A stretch of 64,000 nucleotides of DNA from Streptomyces sp. NBC_01429 (GCF_036231945.1 NZ_CP109599.1:1488001-1552000), one strand, 5' to 3'; counted from the stretch's first letter, positions 49,344 through 59,186 are shown. Notes: generated by a model from the letters alone, not told the origin. Numbers and translations are program-made.

Positions 49344-51572
49344 GTGGGGCTGGAGTTCGGGTATCACCTCGGCCTGCCCTCCGCCCTGCCCGGACTCCCG
49401 CTCGCTCCCCTCGTCCCCGGCTACCGCGAACTCCTCGACCGGCAGCGCGCCTTGGGGCTGCGGCACCTGGGCGAGGCGCTCGTCGCGCGCGGCGGGAGGC
49501 TGCGCGTGCTCGACGGCGTGTATCTGCCGCGCGCGCCGCGCGGCTGGCGGCGGCTGGACGGCGACACGCTGCGGCGGCTCCAGGGGAGCGGCTCCGGCGA
49601 CGGGGCGCTGCTGCGCCGGTTGGAGACGCTGCACGACCGGGATCCGCAGGCCCTGCGGCGCGTGCTGCTCTACCAGTTGACCGAGCTGTTGCAGGACGAT
49701 CCGGACGGTGCGCGGGCGGAGACCGCCGTCGCGCTCGGTGTCGATCCGGACGAGGCGGCGGCGCTCGTGTACGCGGCTCGGGCGCGGCGGCGGCTGAACC
49801 GGGATCAGCGCGGCGCGGCGGAGGGGCTGGAGGACGCCTGGCGGGACGGGCGGCTGCGCGGCGCCGTACGGCTGGCCGCGCTGCTGCCCGCCGACGGTGG
49901 ACAGGACCCGCCGCTGGCCCGGCGGTTGCGACGGATCGCCGCGCGCGAGCGCGAGACGGCGCAGGTCCTCGACCGGGCGCGGCTGCTGGACGGCGCCGGC
50001 GACACGGAGGGCGCCGGCGAGCACTATCTGCGCGCGGTCCGGCTGGCGTCCGACAGCGGACGGGCGCTGCGCGGGCTCGTCGGGGCGCATCTGCCCGCCG
50101 AGGGCGCGCCGGAGCGGCTGACCGCGCGACTGGCCCCGGACGCGGTGGAGTTGTCCTGGGACACTGCGCTCGCCCAGCGGGTCCCGGACTCCTGGCGGGT
50201 CATCAGGCTCACCTGTACGCCCGGCCGTTCCCCGATCGTCGCCGGGATCCCGGCGAGGGGGACCACCCGGGCCGGTTCGGCGCGCGACGCGAGTCCGCCG
50301 TTCGGGAGCGAAGTCCGGTACGCGGTGCTCCCGTTGCGCGGCGGGAGGGCGGACGCGCCGCCGCTGGTGTCGGCGCCGCTGCGCGTCATGCCCGAGGTGA
50401 CCGGACTGGTCCTCACCGACGGCCCCGAACGCCTCGAAGCGGCCTGGCACGAGCCGCCCCGGGCCGCCGGGGTCACCGTGACGCTGACGGATTCCGAGGG
50501 CCGGGAGGTCGACGCCGGGACGCCGTCCGCCGGGTTCACCGCGCGCGGGCTGGCGCCGGGCGCATACCGGGTACGGATCCGCTGCCACTACCGCGCCGGG
50601 AACGGCCGGGACGTCGCGTCGCCGGGCGTCGAGGCGTCCGGCACCGTCCGCGTGTGGCCGCGGCCGGTGCTCGCCCTCACCGCCGAACCGCACGGCGGCG
50701 GGGTGCGGTTCGGCTGGACCGGCGGCGCGGGCGCCACCGTGCGCCTGGTGGAGTGGACCGGCGCGCCACCGGCGCCCGGTACGGAGCTGCCGGCCGTGTC
50801 CGCGGCCTCCCCCGCGCCGCTGGACTGGCCGCGCACGGGCGAGGTGTCCTTCCCGCCGCCCGGCACCACCACCCGGGTGGTGGCCCTGGCGGTGCTCGGC
50901 GACCGCGCGGTGGCGGGTCCCGACGTCCTCGTCGATGCGCCGCACCCGGTCACCGGGCTGACCGTCGAGCGCACCGACGAGGGGCTCGCGCGGATCGGCC
51001 TCGACTGGCCCGACGGGGCCGGGCAGGTGACGGTGGCCGTGACGCAGGACGGGCGGCACGCCGAACACCGGGTGACCCGCAGCGTGTTCGTGCGCGAGGG
51101 GCTGTACGTGCCCGTGGCGCGCTCCGGGGCCCGGGTCGCCGCGACCCCCGTGACGACCGTCCCGGACGCGGTCGTCGTCCCGCTGGGCCGGGCCGAGACC
51201 GTGCTGCCGTCCGAGGTGATCGTGGCGTACGGCATCATCCCGGGGCCGCGCCGTCCGCTGCGCAGGAAGCCAGCCACCGTCCGGGTCACGCTCCGCGCGC
51301 CGGACGACGAACCGGCTTCCGGGCTGCCCGAGTTCGTACTGGTCGCCCGTTCGGGCGACAGCCGTTCACCGGTCCGGCCGCGCGATCCGGGCGACGGTAC
51401 GGTCGTGCTGCGGCTCAGTGGTGCGGAGCTGCGGCGCGCGGGTACGGTCGAGCGCGCGCTCCAGCCGGCCGGCTGCCCGCCCCCGTACGCCCTGCGCGGT
51501 TTCCTGCTCGGCGGCCGGGCGGCCTCCGTACGTCTCCAAGAACCCTCCCCCGCTCACCTGGTGGTTCGCTGA
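49344..51572 (+). CDS. Large Fn3-like multi-domain protein of the GTPase cluster
   Basis: A 742-aa cytoplasmic protein without signal peptide. The N-terminal third (1-260) is helical and Arg/Leu/Ala-rich (RALGLRHLGEALVARGGRLR, ALLRRLETLHDRDP, AAALVYAARARRRLNRDQRGAA), with LDGAGDTEGAGEHYLRAVRLA resembling a degenerate TPR. The rest contains about four fibronectin-III-like beta-sandwich units, for example LTARLAPDAVELSWDTA and FTARGLAPGAYRVRIRC. It is probably a scaffold for the GTPases. The stop is 1 bp before the next start, so it is the first gene of the operon. The start is GTG 49344; the exact family is uncertain. Confidence 0.82.
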   Translation: MGLEFGYHLGLPSALPGLPLAPLVPGYRELLDRQRALGLRHLGEALVARGGRLRVLDGVYLPRAPRGWRRLDGDTLRRLQGSGSGDGALLRRLETLHDRDPQALRRVLLYQLTELLQDDPDGARAETAVALGVDPDEAAALVYAARARRRLNRDQRGAAEGLEDAWRDGRLRGAVRLAALLPADGGQDPPLARRLRRIAARERETAQVLDRARLLDGAGDTEGAGEHYLRAVRLASDSGRALRGLVGAHLPAEGAPERLTARLAPDAVELSWDTALAQRVPDSWRVIRLTCTPGRSPIVAGIPARGTTRAGSARDASPPFGSEVRYAVLPLRGGRADAPPLVSAPLRVMPEVTGLVLTDGPERLEAAWHEPPRAAGVTVTLTDSEGREVDAGTPSAGFTARGLAPGAYRVRIRCHYRAGNGRDVASPGVEASGTVRVWPRPVLALTAEPHGGGVRFGWTGGAGATVRLVEWTGAPPAPGTELPAVSAASPAPLDWPRTGEVSFPPPGTTTRVVALAVLGDRAVAGPDVLVDAPHPVTGLTVERTDEGLARIGLDWPDGAGQVTVAVTQDGRHAEHRVTRSVFVREGLYVPVARSGARVAATPVTTVPDAVVVPLGRAETVLPSEVIVAYGIIPGPRRPLRRKPATVRVTLRAPDDEPASGLPEFVLVARSGDSRSPVRPRDPGDGTVVLRLSGAELRRAGTVERALQPAGCPPPYALRGFLLGGRAASVRLQEPSPAHLVVR

Positions 51573-51573
51573 C

Positions 51574-52848
51574 ATGACGAGCGTCATCTGTCCCTACTGC
51601 TTCGACCGCGCTCCGGCCGCGCGGCTGCCCTACCGCTGTCTGATGACGGCGACGGGCGTCCGGGGCGGCACGCCCTGCGCGGCCGAACGCGACGATGTCT
51701 GGGGTGAGTTCATGGGGCCGAGCGTGCCTCCCGCGCTCCGGATGAGAGGGCCGGTCTTCACGCCCGGACGGGGGCGCGCCGGACTGGGCGCGCTCGGGGC
51801 GCTCACCGGGCCGCGCGGCGGATCGCGCGCGGCGTGCCCCGGCTGCGGGGTGTCCACCCCGGTGCGGGTCTGCCGGAGCTGCCACAGCGACCTGCCCAGC
51901 GACTACTGCGACCAGGACAGCCGCATCATCGCGCTGGTCGGCGCCAAGGCGTCCGGCAAGAGCACCTATGTGTCGGTGCTGGTGAACGAGGTGCGCAACC
52001 GGGTGGGGCGCGCGTTCGACGCGTCGCTCGCCGCGATGGGCAGCGACACCCAGCGCCGGGACCGGGAGATGGCGGAGGACCTCTACGAGCGGCTGCGGCT
52101 GCCCGGGACCACCCGCCCGGCCGCCCTGGGCTTCAACGACCCGCTGCTGTACCGGCTGAGCCTGCCCCGCCGGGGGCGTCTCGGCGACGGCACCCGGCAC
52201 ACCGCGCTGGTGTTCTTCGACGCGGCGGGCGAGGACCTGAAGAGTTCCGAGGCCATGGACCGCTACACCCACTACCTCGGCGCGGCCGACGGCATCATCC
52301 TGCTCGTCGATCCGCTCCAACTCGGCGCCGTACGGGACCAGCTGGTGCCCGGTGAGGGCCCTCCCCCGCCCGCCGTCGAGACCCCGCCGCAGCAGATCGC
52401 GGCCGATCTCGCCGCGCAGCTGCGGGCGCACGGGCGGGGAGGTTCGCGCGGCCGGATCTCCACCCCGATGGCCGTCGCGATCAGCAAGTCGGACATGCTG
52501 CGGCCGCTGCTGGGCCCGCACTCCGCCGTCCTGCGCAACGCGCCGCACAGCGGGGGCGCGCTGGACGACGACGACCGGCTGGCCGCGCACGAGGAGCTGC
52601 GCTCGCTGATGGACGGCTGGGACTCCGGGGCGCTCTACCGGCAGTTGGAGCGCGACTTCGCCGAGCTGTCCCTCTTCGGGGTCTCCGCGCTCGGCTCGCC
52701 GCCGCCGTCCGACGCCCCGGCCGACGCGCCCACGTCGGGGCCCCGGCCGCTGCGGGTGGAGGACCCGCTGCTGTGGCTGCTCGGGCGGCGCGGTCTCATT
52801 CCCGTACAGAAGAACAGCACGTCGCGGAGTAAGGGAGCCGGCGCATGA
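51574..52848 (+). CDS. Zinc-ribbon TRAFAC-type GTPase, soluble (double-GTPase system)
   Basis: A 424-aa cytoplasmic NTPase. The N-terminal cysteine clusters are CPYC (6-9), C22/C35 and CPGC...CRSC (88-103), forming zinc ribbons. The P-loop is GAKASGKST (123-131), the G3-like motif is DAAGED (about 216) preceded by VFFD, and the G4-like motif is ISKSDM. The C-terminal tail is Pro/Ala-rich. This matches the GTPases found with GAP1-type proteins in NTP-dependent conflict systems. It overlaps the GAP1 gene by 4 nt. It probably acts as a switch read out by the neighbouring proteins; the target is unknown. Confidence 0.85.
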   Translation: MTSVICPYCFDRAPAARLPYRCLMTATGVRGGTPCAAERDDVWGEFMGPSVPPALRMRGPVFTPGRGRAGLGALGALTGPRGGSRAACPGCGVSTPVRVCRSCHSDLPSDYCDQDSRIIALVGAKASGKSTYVSVLVNEVRNRVGRAFDASLAAMGSDTQRRDREMAEDLYERLRLPGTTRPAALGFNDPLLYRLSLPRRGRLGDGTRHTALVFFDAAGEDLKSSEAMDRYTHYLGAADGIILLVDPLQLGAVRDQLVPGEGPPPPAVETPPQQIAADLAAQLRAHGRGGSRGRISTPMAVAISKSDMLRPLLGPHSAVLRNAPHSGGALDDDDRLAAHEELRSLMDGWDSGALYRQLERDFAELSLFGVSALGSPPPSDAPADAPTSGPRPLRVEDPLLWLLGRRGLIPVQKNSTSRSKGAGA

Positions 52849-55529
52849 GCCTGGCACAGCTGCACTACACCTCGGCCCCGCCGGGACCCGACGGGTCCGG
52901 CTTCCGCTTCACGGCGGTCACGCCCGGCGTCCCCGAGTCCCTGCTCAGAGAGGCCGAGCAGCTCATCGGGTACGAGCCGCCGCACGAGGCACCGCCGCGC
53001 CCGACGGCGGCCGAACTCGACCTGTTCCCCAAGGCGTTCAGCCACAGCGTGCTCTCCGACGGGAGCCGGCTGCTGGCCAGGACGGTGTACACGGGCGCCG
53101 ACTACAGCGGGCGCTGGGGGAACTTCCACGCCCATGCCGTCCACGTCCCGGCGGACACCCCGCTCTCCCCCGGCGTGCCTCCCATCAGCGCCTGGGACTC
53201 CCCGCAGTGGGCGGCCGGCACCCCCGAGGGCGGCAGTCCGGCGCCGCTGGCGGAGCTGCCGGTGGCGCGGAGCTTCGACCGGCGCGGGCTGGTGTCGTTC
53301 GCGGCCGGCCGCGCCGCGTGGCTCGCTGAGTTCTTCGCCGGTCTGCGCGAGCTGGTGCTGCGGGAGACGGCGCCGCAGATCGTCCTGGTGGAGCGGGACA
53401 GCGCCGATGTGGCGCGGTGGATCGCGCTGGCCAGTACGGTCCTGCCGCGCGCGAGCGCCCACCGGCTGACCTTCACCACGTACACGCGCCGCCCGCAGCT
53501 CGCCCGGCAGCAGATCGTCGGCGTGCTGCCGGACGACGCGCAGGGCCTGGACCGGCACGATCCGCGCTATCTGGTGCTCGACTGCGCCGGGGGCGGCGGC
53601 CCGGCCCGCGAGCCGCGCCCCGCGCACGGGACGGAGCGCCCGGCGCCGGACGCCTGGGCGCTGACCGCCGCGCGCGTCTGGCTGGGCAGGGCGCCCGAGC
53701 TGTTCGCCGAGGCGGCCGGGCTGCCGGGCGGCCGGTTCACGGCGGGGCCGCTGGCGGCGCTCGCGCTGTGCACGGGGATCAGCCCGGGGACGGACGGCCG
53801 GACGGAAGCGGCCCGCTGGGCGCGCGAGCCCGCGCACACGCACGCGCTGGACACCGAGCGGCTGCCCCGGTTCCTCGACGGGCTGTGTGCGCCCGCCGAG
53901 GACCGTACGCCCGCCGAGACGGCCGCCCTGGCCGGGCTGTTCGCGGCCCTCGACGGCCGGGCTCCGATGGCAGCGACCGCGCCGCTCGGGGCTCTCGTAC
54001 TGACCGAGGCGGTCCGTACGCCGGACGCCGGGATCGACCTGGGCGCACTGCGCCCCGCCTCGCTGCCCGGCGATCTCAGGCGCCGCCTGGCGGCCGAGCT
54101 GGCCGACGAGCTGCGCGACGGCGTCGCCGGTGCGGCGGCCGACGACGGGCCGCCCACCACCCGCGCGGTGGAGCTGCTGCGGGTCGCCGAGCCGCTCGGC
54201 GTGGACTGCGCGGATCTGCTGCCGGGGCTCGCGCGCCGGCTGTCCCAGGCGCTGATCACCGACCCCGAGCGCGCCTACACGCCCGGGGTGGCGGCCGCGC
54301 TGGAGGACCACTTCGATCTGCGCAGCGCGCTGCTCAGCGCGCTCGACGCGCTGGCCGCCGCCGATCCCCCGGCCGCCGTCCGGCTGCTCGGGCTCGTCCC
54401 GCTCTCGCCGCAGGGGGTGCAGACGCTGCCGCATCTGCGGATGTGCGCGCGGATGTCCGCGCCCGGGACGCCGGTGGGTGCCCCGGCCGGGGGCGCGGTG
54501 GGTGGCACGCCCGGGGGCCCGGTGGGTGCCGCGCCCGGGGGCGCCGGCCGCTTCCCCCCGCTCGGCGACGACCGGGTCACCGCGCTCAACGAGGTGCTGC
54601 GCGCCTCCGGCGTCTCCCCGTTCGCCGACCCGCTCGTCCTGCGCACCGCCGTCCGGCTGGTGTGGGACGGCGGGGCGCCGACCGCCGGTGAGGCGCGGCT
54701 GCTGCTCGCCGAGACCGGCTCCGACGCGCACCGCGCGGCGGGCACCTGGAGCGCCCTGGTGGGGGCCGCGCTCGACGGGCCGGGGGACACGGCCCGGGAG
54801 CCGTCCGCCGACCGCCGCGGCGACGCGTCCGCCGCCGCCTCGCAGGCCCTCGCGCGCTACCGCGCCGACGCCCCGGATCTCGCCCACGACCTGCTGCGCT
54901 GCTTCCCGCGCGAGCTGGAGGCGCGGCAGCGCGGCGCCCTGCTGCTCCTCGAATTCGCCGGAAAGCTGGTGGCCGGCACGGCGGACACCGGCTGGACGGA
55001 GCGGGCGCTGTCGCTGCGCGCCGTCGCGGAGCCGGTGGAACCGGCCGTACTGGACACGGCGTTCGGGGTCCTTGCCCGGGGTCTGCTCTCCGAGGAACGG
55101 CCCGACGGCGAGCTGTACGCCCTGGTCCACTGCGGCGATCCGGAGCTGATCGCCGCGTACGACCGGGCGGCCCGCGAGGAGCGGGTGCGCGAGCGGCTGC
55201 GCACCGTACCCGCGTACGCCGCGGACTGTTTCACCGCGTGGTCCTCGCTGCCCGGCGCCAACCGGGCCTGGGACGAGACGCGTACGGGCCTGCTCGACAA
55301 GGTGCTGCGGCCCGTGGTGCGCGCGCTGCCCGCCGAGGACACCGACGCGGTCGAGCGGTGTCTGCGGCGTACGGCGAGCAGCAGGGCCGAGGAGTTCCGT
55401 ACCTGGAACCGGCCGGGCGCCCTGGGCCGGCTCGGTCTGCGCTTCGGCGGCCGGGGCCGCCGGCCCGTCCAGGACGGGCCGCGCGTCGGCGGGGTGGAGC
55501 CGCCGCGTGAGGACGGCGGCCGGCCGTGA
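52845..55529 (+). CDS. GTPase-associated protein 1 (GAP1)-type protein
   Basis: An 894-aa cytoplasmic protein. The N-terminal domain ([29 protein letters not shown], then [12 protein letters not shown] and [21 protein letters not shown]) is the GAP1-N2 type. Middle and C-terminal helical domains follow (GAP1-M, GAP1-C). A low-complexity Gly/Ala/Pro/Val linker at about 543-566 separates them. Proteins of this family occur only beside the two zinc-ribbon GTPases and are predicted to regulate or read them. It overlaps both neighbours by 4 nt (ATGA and GTGA), a strict operon. No enzymatic motif is visible. Confidence 0.83.
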   Translation: MSLAQLHYTSAPPGPDGSGFRFTAVTPGVPESLLREAEQLIGYEPPHEAPPRPTAAELDLFPKAFSHSVLSDGSRLLARTVYTGADYSGRWGNFHAHAVHVPADTPLSPGVPPISAWDSPQWAAGTPEGGSPAPLAELPVARSFDRRGLVSFAAGRAAWLAEFFAGLRELVLRETAPQIVLVERDSADVARWIALASTVLPRASAHRLTFTTYTRRPQLARQQIVGVLPDDAQGLDRHDPRYLVLDCAGGGGPAREPRPAHGTERPAPDAWALTAARVWLGRAPELFAEAAGLPGGRFTAGPLAALALCTGISPGTDGRTEAARWAREPAHTHALDTERLPRFLDGLCAPAEDRTPAETAALAGLFAALDGRAPMAATAPLGALVLTEAVRTPDAGIDLGALRPASLPGDLRRRLAAELADELRDGVAGAAADDGPPTTRAVELLRVAEPLGVDCADLLPGLARRLSQALITDPERAYTPGVAAALEDHFDLRSALLSALDALAAADPPAAVRLLGLVPLSPQGVQTLPHLRMCARMSAPGTPVGAPAGGAVGGTPGGPVGAAPGGAGRFPPLGDDRVTALNEVLRASGVSPFADPLVLRTAVRLVWDGGAPTAGEARLLLAETGSDAHRAAGTWSALVGAALDGPGDTAREPSADRRGDASAAASQALARYRADAPDLAHDLLRCFPRELEARQRGALLLLEFAGKLVAGTADTGWTERALSLRAVAEPVEPAVLDTAFGVLARGLLSEERPDGELYALVHCGDPELIAAYDRAAREERVRERLRTVPAYAADCFTAWSSLPGANRAWDETRTGLLDKVLRPVVRALPAEDTDAVERCLRRTASSRAEEFRTWNRPGALGRLGLRFGGRGRRPVQDGPRVGGVEPPREDGGRP
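54472..54543 (+). repeat. Three 24-bp tandem repeats in the GAP1 gene
   Basis: Three imperfect units each begin CGGTGGGTG and encode eight residues of the type VGxxxGGx. They form a flexible linker between domains. The similarity between copies suggests recent duplication. Confidence 0.85.
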
Positions 55530-57130
55530 TCTTCCCGCTGCTGGCCGCCGTCTGGCTGGGCACCCTCCTCCTGCGGCTGACCGTGGGGGCGGCCGTGCTG
55601 CTCTGCGTGGGCTACACGTTCTGGCACTTCCTCGGCCTCTCCCTCACGTCCGCGGTGCGGGTCCTCGGCCCGCGGCGGGCCGGGGTGCCCGATCCGCGCA
55701 TCCCCCGGTTCGGCGCGGGCGAGACGGCCCACCGGGCCTACTGGTCGCGGCAGATGTGGCTGGACGGCCGGTCCGCCGCCGACGGCGCGCTGGGCGCGCT
55801 GCGGCACCGGCTGGTGGCGTGGTGGTTCGGCCGTACGGTACGCAATCTCCTCGGCGGCCGCAGGCCCGGCGGGTCGCGGGGCCGCAGCCCGCTGAACCGT
55901 ACGGTGCTGCGCCTGACCGCGCCCGCCGCCGCCCTGGGCGCGAGCGCTGGGGCGCTGCTGGCGGCGCTGCTCGTCTCGGCGGTGCTCGCCGTCCTCGCGC
56001 TGCTGCTCGGCGTGGTGTACGCCGCGGGCGCGGCGACGGCGCTCGCGCTGCGCCGCGCGGACGCGCTCGGGCTGCGGGCGCGCTCGGTCCGTATGAAGTG
56101 CCCCCACCCCGGCTGTTACCGGCCGTTCCCGCTGGCCGTGCACACCTGCCCGAACTGCGACACCGCCCACGCGGCGCTGCGGCCGGGGCGCTACGGCGCG
56201 CTGTGGCACACCTGCGGCTGCGGTCTGCGGCTCGCCACCACCGCGTTGGCGCGCCGGAGCCGTCTCACGATGCGCTGCCCGCACTGCGCCCAGGACCTGC
56301 CCGGGGCCGTCGCCGGTACCCGCGTCGTGCACCTGCCCCTGGTCGGGGGTACGTCGGCGGGCAAGACGATGCTGCTGGCCGCGATGGTCGCCGGACTCCA
56401 GTCCTTCTCGCGCGGCGGCCCGTTGACCCTCGACTACGCCTCCACCACCGATCAGCGGAACACCGGATCCCTCAACCAGCAGCTGAACAGCACGGGTTGG
56501 GCGCTCAAGACCCAGGGCGGCCAGCCCCGGGCCCTGATGCTGTCCGTCGGCCGGGGCATGCGGCGCCGGCTGCTTTACCTGTACGACCCGATGGGCGAGT
56601 CGCTGCGCGACGCCGGTTCCGTACGGGAGCAGCATTACCTGGCCCACGCGGACGGGGTGATCCTGGTCGCCGACGTACTGGCCGAGCCGCAGGTGCGGCG
56701 GGCCCTGGACGACGTGGACAGGCTGCGCGCGGCGGGCGCCCGGCCCGCCGAGCAGGGGCCGTTGGACACGTACCAGCGGCTGACGGGTGAGCTGGCGGCC
56801 CTCACCGGACGGCGGCGGCGCCTTCCGGTGGCGGTCGTGATCACCAAGCGGGACACCCTGGACCGGCTGGAGAGCCTGCCCGTACCGCCGGACCAGGGGG
56901 CATCAGGCGAACCGGGCGCGCCCCTCGAAAGCTGGCTGACGGAGATCGGGCTGGGCGCGCTGGTGCGTGGTCTGCGGCACGACTTCGGGACCGTCCGCTA
57001 CTGGTCGGTGAGCGCGCACGCGGCCACCGGCGCCGGGGCGCTCGACAGCGAGCAGCGGCGGGCCGCCGCACCGGTCCTGTGGCTCCTGTCGCGCTCGGGA
57101 CTGCGCGTCGCGGCGGCGGCCGGGAAGTGA
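55526..57130 (+). CDS. Membrane-anchored zinc-ribbon GTPase (double-GTPase system)
   Basis: A 534-aa protein. One transmembrane segment lies at about 4-38 and a hydrophobic hairpin at about 130-176. Zinc ribbons follow: CPHPGC (192-197), CPNC (208-211), CGC (230-232) and CPHC (251-254). The GTPase domain then has P-loop GGTSAGKT (274-281), a G3-like DPMGES in LLYLYDPMGES and a G4-like VITKRDTL. It is related to the soluble GTPase upstream but tied to the membrane, so the pair could couple the cytoplasm to the envelope. The GTG start overlaps the GAP1 stop. Confidence 0.85.
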   Translation: MIFPLLAAVWLGTLLLRLTVGAAVLLCVGYTFWHFLGLSLTSAVRVLGPRRAGVPDPRIPRFGAGETAHRAYWSRQMWLDGRSAADGALGALRHRLVAWWFGRTVRNLLGGRRPGGSRGRSPLNRTVLRLTAPAAALGASAGALLAALLVSAVLAVLALLLGVVYAAGAATALALRRADALGLRARSVRMKCPHPGCYRPFPLAVHTCPNCDTAHAALRPGRYGALWHTCGCGLRLATTALARRSRLTMRCPHCAQDLPGAVAGTRVVHLPLVGGTSAGKTMLLAAMVAGLQSFSRGGPLTLDYASTTDQRNTGSLNQQLNSTGWALKTQGGQPRALMLSVGRGMRRRLLYLYDPMGESLRDAGSVREQHYLAHADGVILVADVLAEPQVRRALDDVDRLRAAGARPAEQGPLDTYQRLTGELAALTGRRRRLPVAVVITKRDTLDRLESLPVPPDQGASGEPGAPLESWLTEIGLGALVRGLRHDFGTVRYWSVSAHAATGAGALDSEQRRAAAPVLWLLSRSGLRVAAAAGK

Positions 57131-57182
57131 CCGGCCGGAGACGATCCGCGGGAAGGAGAGCGAAGAGAGATGACGGGGAAAG

Positions 57183-57329
57183 GTGGTCGAACACAGCATG
57201 CCGGTGGTGACTCCGCATGTCGTACGAGGGCGCAGGATGGTGCTCGGCCTGTTCATCGCCGCGCTGTTGATCACCGTCAGCACGCTGCTGGCGGTGACCC
57301 TCTGGCTCCTTTCGGGGCTGGTCGGTTGA
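57183..57329 (+). CDS. 48-aa single-pass membrane peptide in the GTPase operon
   Basis: A short frame between the second GTPase and the vWA gene. It encodes a basic N-terminus (VEHSMPVVTPHVVRGRR) and one transmembrane helix (MVLGLFIAALLITVSTLLAV), then TLWLLSGLVG. Third positions are about 85% G/C, as in real genes here. Start GTG 57183 has little room for a ribosome binding site; ATG 57198 or ATG 57222 are alternatives. An overlapping frame at 57170 has a better Shine-Dalgarno sequence but non-coding codon usage. It is possibly a regulator or anchor of the cluster. Confidence 0.6.
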   Translation: MVEHSMPVVTPHVVRGRRMVLGLFIAALLITVSTLLAVTLWLLSGLVG

Positions 57330-57386
57330 GCCCGCCACCGCGCGGAGAACCGGCGCCGGGACAGGAACCGAGCCTGATCCGCGCTT

Positions 57387-57422
57387 CGAACCGACATCCG
57401 AACCGACATCCCAACCGACAGC
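57387..57422 (+). repeat. Three 12-bp tandem repeats before the vWA gene
   Basis: CGAACCGACATC occurs twice exactly and a third time with two changes, in the 130-bp gap between the membrane peptide and the vWA gene. It is non-coding as far as can be seen, and lower in GC than its surroundings. Confidence 0.8.
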
Positions 57423-57459
57423 TGTACCGGAACCGAATCCGAAACGGGAGGACATGGGT

Positions 57460-58146
57460 GTGAGTGACATCCCCGGTGGGCCGATGGCGAACCGGCCGGT
57501 CCACTTCATCTGGCTGCTGGACTGCTCCTACTCCATGCAGGGCCAGAAGATCGGCCAGCTCAACTACGCGATCCGGGAGGCCGTCCCGGAGATGCGCTCG
57601 GTCGCGCACGACAACCCGGCGGCGCAGCTCCTGCTGCGTACGCTGACCTTCTCCACCACCGCCCAGTGGCACCACAAGGACCCCGTGCCGGTCGACGACT
57701 TCGTCTGGCAGGACGTGCCCGTGGACGGAGTCACCAATCTGGGTGAAGCGCTGCAACTGGTCGCGCTCGAACTCAGGTCGCCGCCGATGCCGCAGCGCGC
57801 CCTCAAGCCGGTGCTCGCGCTGGTCTCCGACGGGGTGCCCACCGACGACTGGCGGGCGGGCCTCAAGGCCGTCGACGCCACGCCGTGGGGAAAGAAGGCG
57901 GTCCGGGTGGCGATCGCCATCGGTGAGGACGCCGACCGGGACGTGCTGCGGGAGTTCCTCGGCAACCCCGAGCTCCAGCCGCTGGACGCCAACAGCCCCA
58001 AGCAGCTGGCCGCGGCGATCCGCTGGGCCTCGACGGCTGCGGTCAAGGCCGCCTCGCAGCCGGTGGCCGGCCTTCCCGACCCGCTGGTGAAGCAGCCGCC
58101 CTACGCCCCGCCGCAGCTGGACGACGACGATGACGACGTGTGGTGA
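57460..58146 (+). CDS. vWA-domain protein (TerY/YegL-like)
   Basis: A 228-aa metal-binding adhesion-type protein. The MIDAS motif is LLDCSYSMQ (Asp21, Ser23, Ser25), with the further metal ligands in DGVTNLGEAL and VSDGVPTDDW. The C-terminus is acidic (LDDDDDDVW). GTG 57460 was chosen because GGGAGG lies eight nt upstream; ATG 57454 is too close to that site. With the next two genes it forms a vWA / PP2C / kinase triad, as in TerY-P and YegL-YegK-YegI systems, where the vWA protein is the hub. Confidence 0.92.
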   Translation: MSDIPGGPMANRPVHFIWLLDCSYSMQGQKIGQLNYAIREAVPEMRSVAHDNPAAQLLLRTLTFSTTAQWHHKDPVPVDDFVWQDVPVDGVTNLGEALQLVALELRSPPMPQRALKPVLALVSDGVPTDDWRAGLKAVDATPWGKKAVRVAIAIGEDADRDVLREFLGNPELQPLDANSPKQLAAAIRWASTAAVKAASQPVAGLPDPLVKQPPYAPPQLDDDDDDVW

Positions 58147-59186
58147 ACGTGGTCGACGCACCGCGCTGGGAGACGCTCGCCGAGAGCGTCCAGGGCGTCA
58201 ACAAGCAGCGCAATCAGGACGCGTGCGTGGTGGACGGCACGGGCACCCTTGAGGAGCCGCTGGTGCTGGCGGTCGCGGACGGCCACGGCTCGGCCAAGCA
58301 CGCCCGCAGCGACATCGGGGCACAGCGCGCCACGGACCTGTTCGCCGCGCACGCGCGGGAGTTCGCGGCGCTCGCCAGGGCGGAGGGCTCGGCGGGGCCG
58401 CCCAGCCTGAGCCGGCTGATGCACTACGCCCGGCATGTGATGCCGCGCAGGCTGGTCGCGGCCTGGCAGCGGGAGATGCTGGGCCACTACGACCGGAACC
58501 CACCGCGCCCTGCACCCGGCTCCGTACCCCCGGCCCCCGGATCAACCCCGGGATCCGGTCAGCTGCCCGGATCCGGCTCCCGCCCCGGGCCCAGCGACGA
58601 GCAGCGACTGCTGCTGTACGGTACGACGCTGATCGGCGCCGTCCTGACGCCACGGCTGTTCGCGGCGTGGCAGCTCGGCGACGGCGAGCTGGCGGTGATC
58701 GAGTGCGACGGCCGGCCGGCACTGCCGCTGGCGCCCCTGGAGGCGGACCTCGGGGACGAGACGGAGTCGCTGTGCGGCCGGGACGCGTGGCGGCTGATGC
58801 GCGTGCACTGGGCGCCGATCGTCGACCCGGCCCGTACCCCGCGGCTCATCACGCTCTCCACGGACGGCCTGTCCAAGAGCTACGCCTCGGACGAGGGGTT
58901 CTCCCGGTTCGTGACCGGTCTGGACAGCAGGCTGGACGACGAGGGCACCGAGAGCGTACGGGCCGCGCTGCCCACGTGGCTGGCGAAGGCGGCGCGGCAC
59001 TCCGGCGACGACACCACGCTCGCGGCCGGGCGACGGCTGCCACCCGGACCCGCGCCGGCACCGTCGCGGCCCGGACCCGACCGGCACGACCCGCACGACC
59101 CGCACGACCCGCACGACCCGCACCACGGGAACGACACGCACGACACGCAGCACACGCACGACAGGGACAACGGGGAGAGACGATGA
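58143..59186 (+). CDS. PP2C-family protein phosphatase
   Basis: A 347-aa metal-dependent Ser/Thr phosphatase. Motifs are QRNQDAC (R23, D26), AVADGHGS (Asp46, Gly47), LITLSTDGLSKSY and HSGDDTTLAA, so all main metal ligands are present. A Pro/Gly/Ser-rich insertion lies at about 120-145, and the C-terminal tail has His-Asp-Pro repeats. It most likely removes phosphates placed by the kinase encoded next to it. It overlaps the vWA gene by 4 nt (GTGA) and the kinase gene by 4 nt. Confidence 0.93.
   Translation: MNVVDAPRWETLAESVQGVNKQRNQDACVVDGTGTLEEPLVLAVADGHGSAKHARSDIGAQRATDLFAAHAREFAALARAEGSAGPPSLSRLMHYARHVMPRRLVAAWQREMLGHYDRNPPRPAPGSVPPAPGSTPGSGQLPGSGSRPGPSDEQRLLLYGTTLIGAVLTPRLFAAWQLGDGELAVIECDGRPALPLAPLEADLGDETESLCGRDAWRLMRVHWAPIVDPARTPRLITLSTDGLSKSYASDEGFSRFVTGLDSRLDDEGTESVRAALPTWLAKAARHSGDDTTLAAGRRLPPGPAPAPSRPGPDRHDPHDPHDPHDPHHGNDTHDTQHTHDRDNGERR
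59084..59119 (+). repeat. Four 9-bp repeats encoding His-Asp-Pro
   Basis: GCACGACCC occurs four times in tandem near the 3' end of the phosphatase gene. It is an in-frame microsatellite that probably varies in length and adds a His-rich tail. Confidence 0.93.

Noticed and set aside
52635-55130. An 831-residue minus-strand frame opposite GAP1
   Set aside because: Antisense artefact of third-position GC bias; no ribosome binding site and no recognisable domain.
57170-57463. A 97-residue frame with a good ribosome binding site before the vWA gene
   Set aside because: Codon third positions are poor in G/C, and the product is low-complexity His/Pro/Arg. The overlapping 48-aa membrane peptide frame has proper coding bias.
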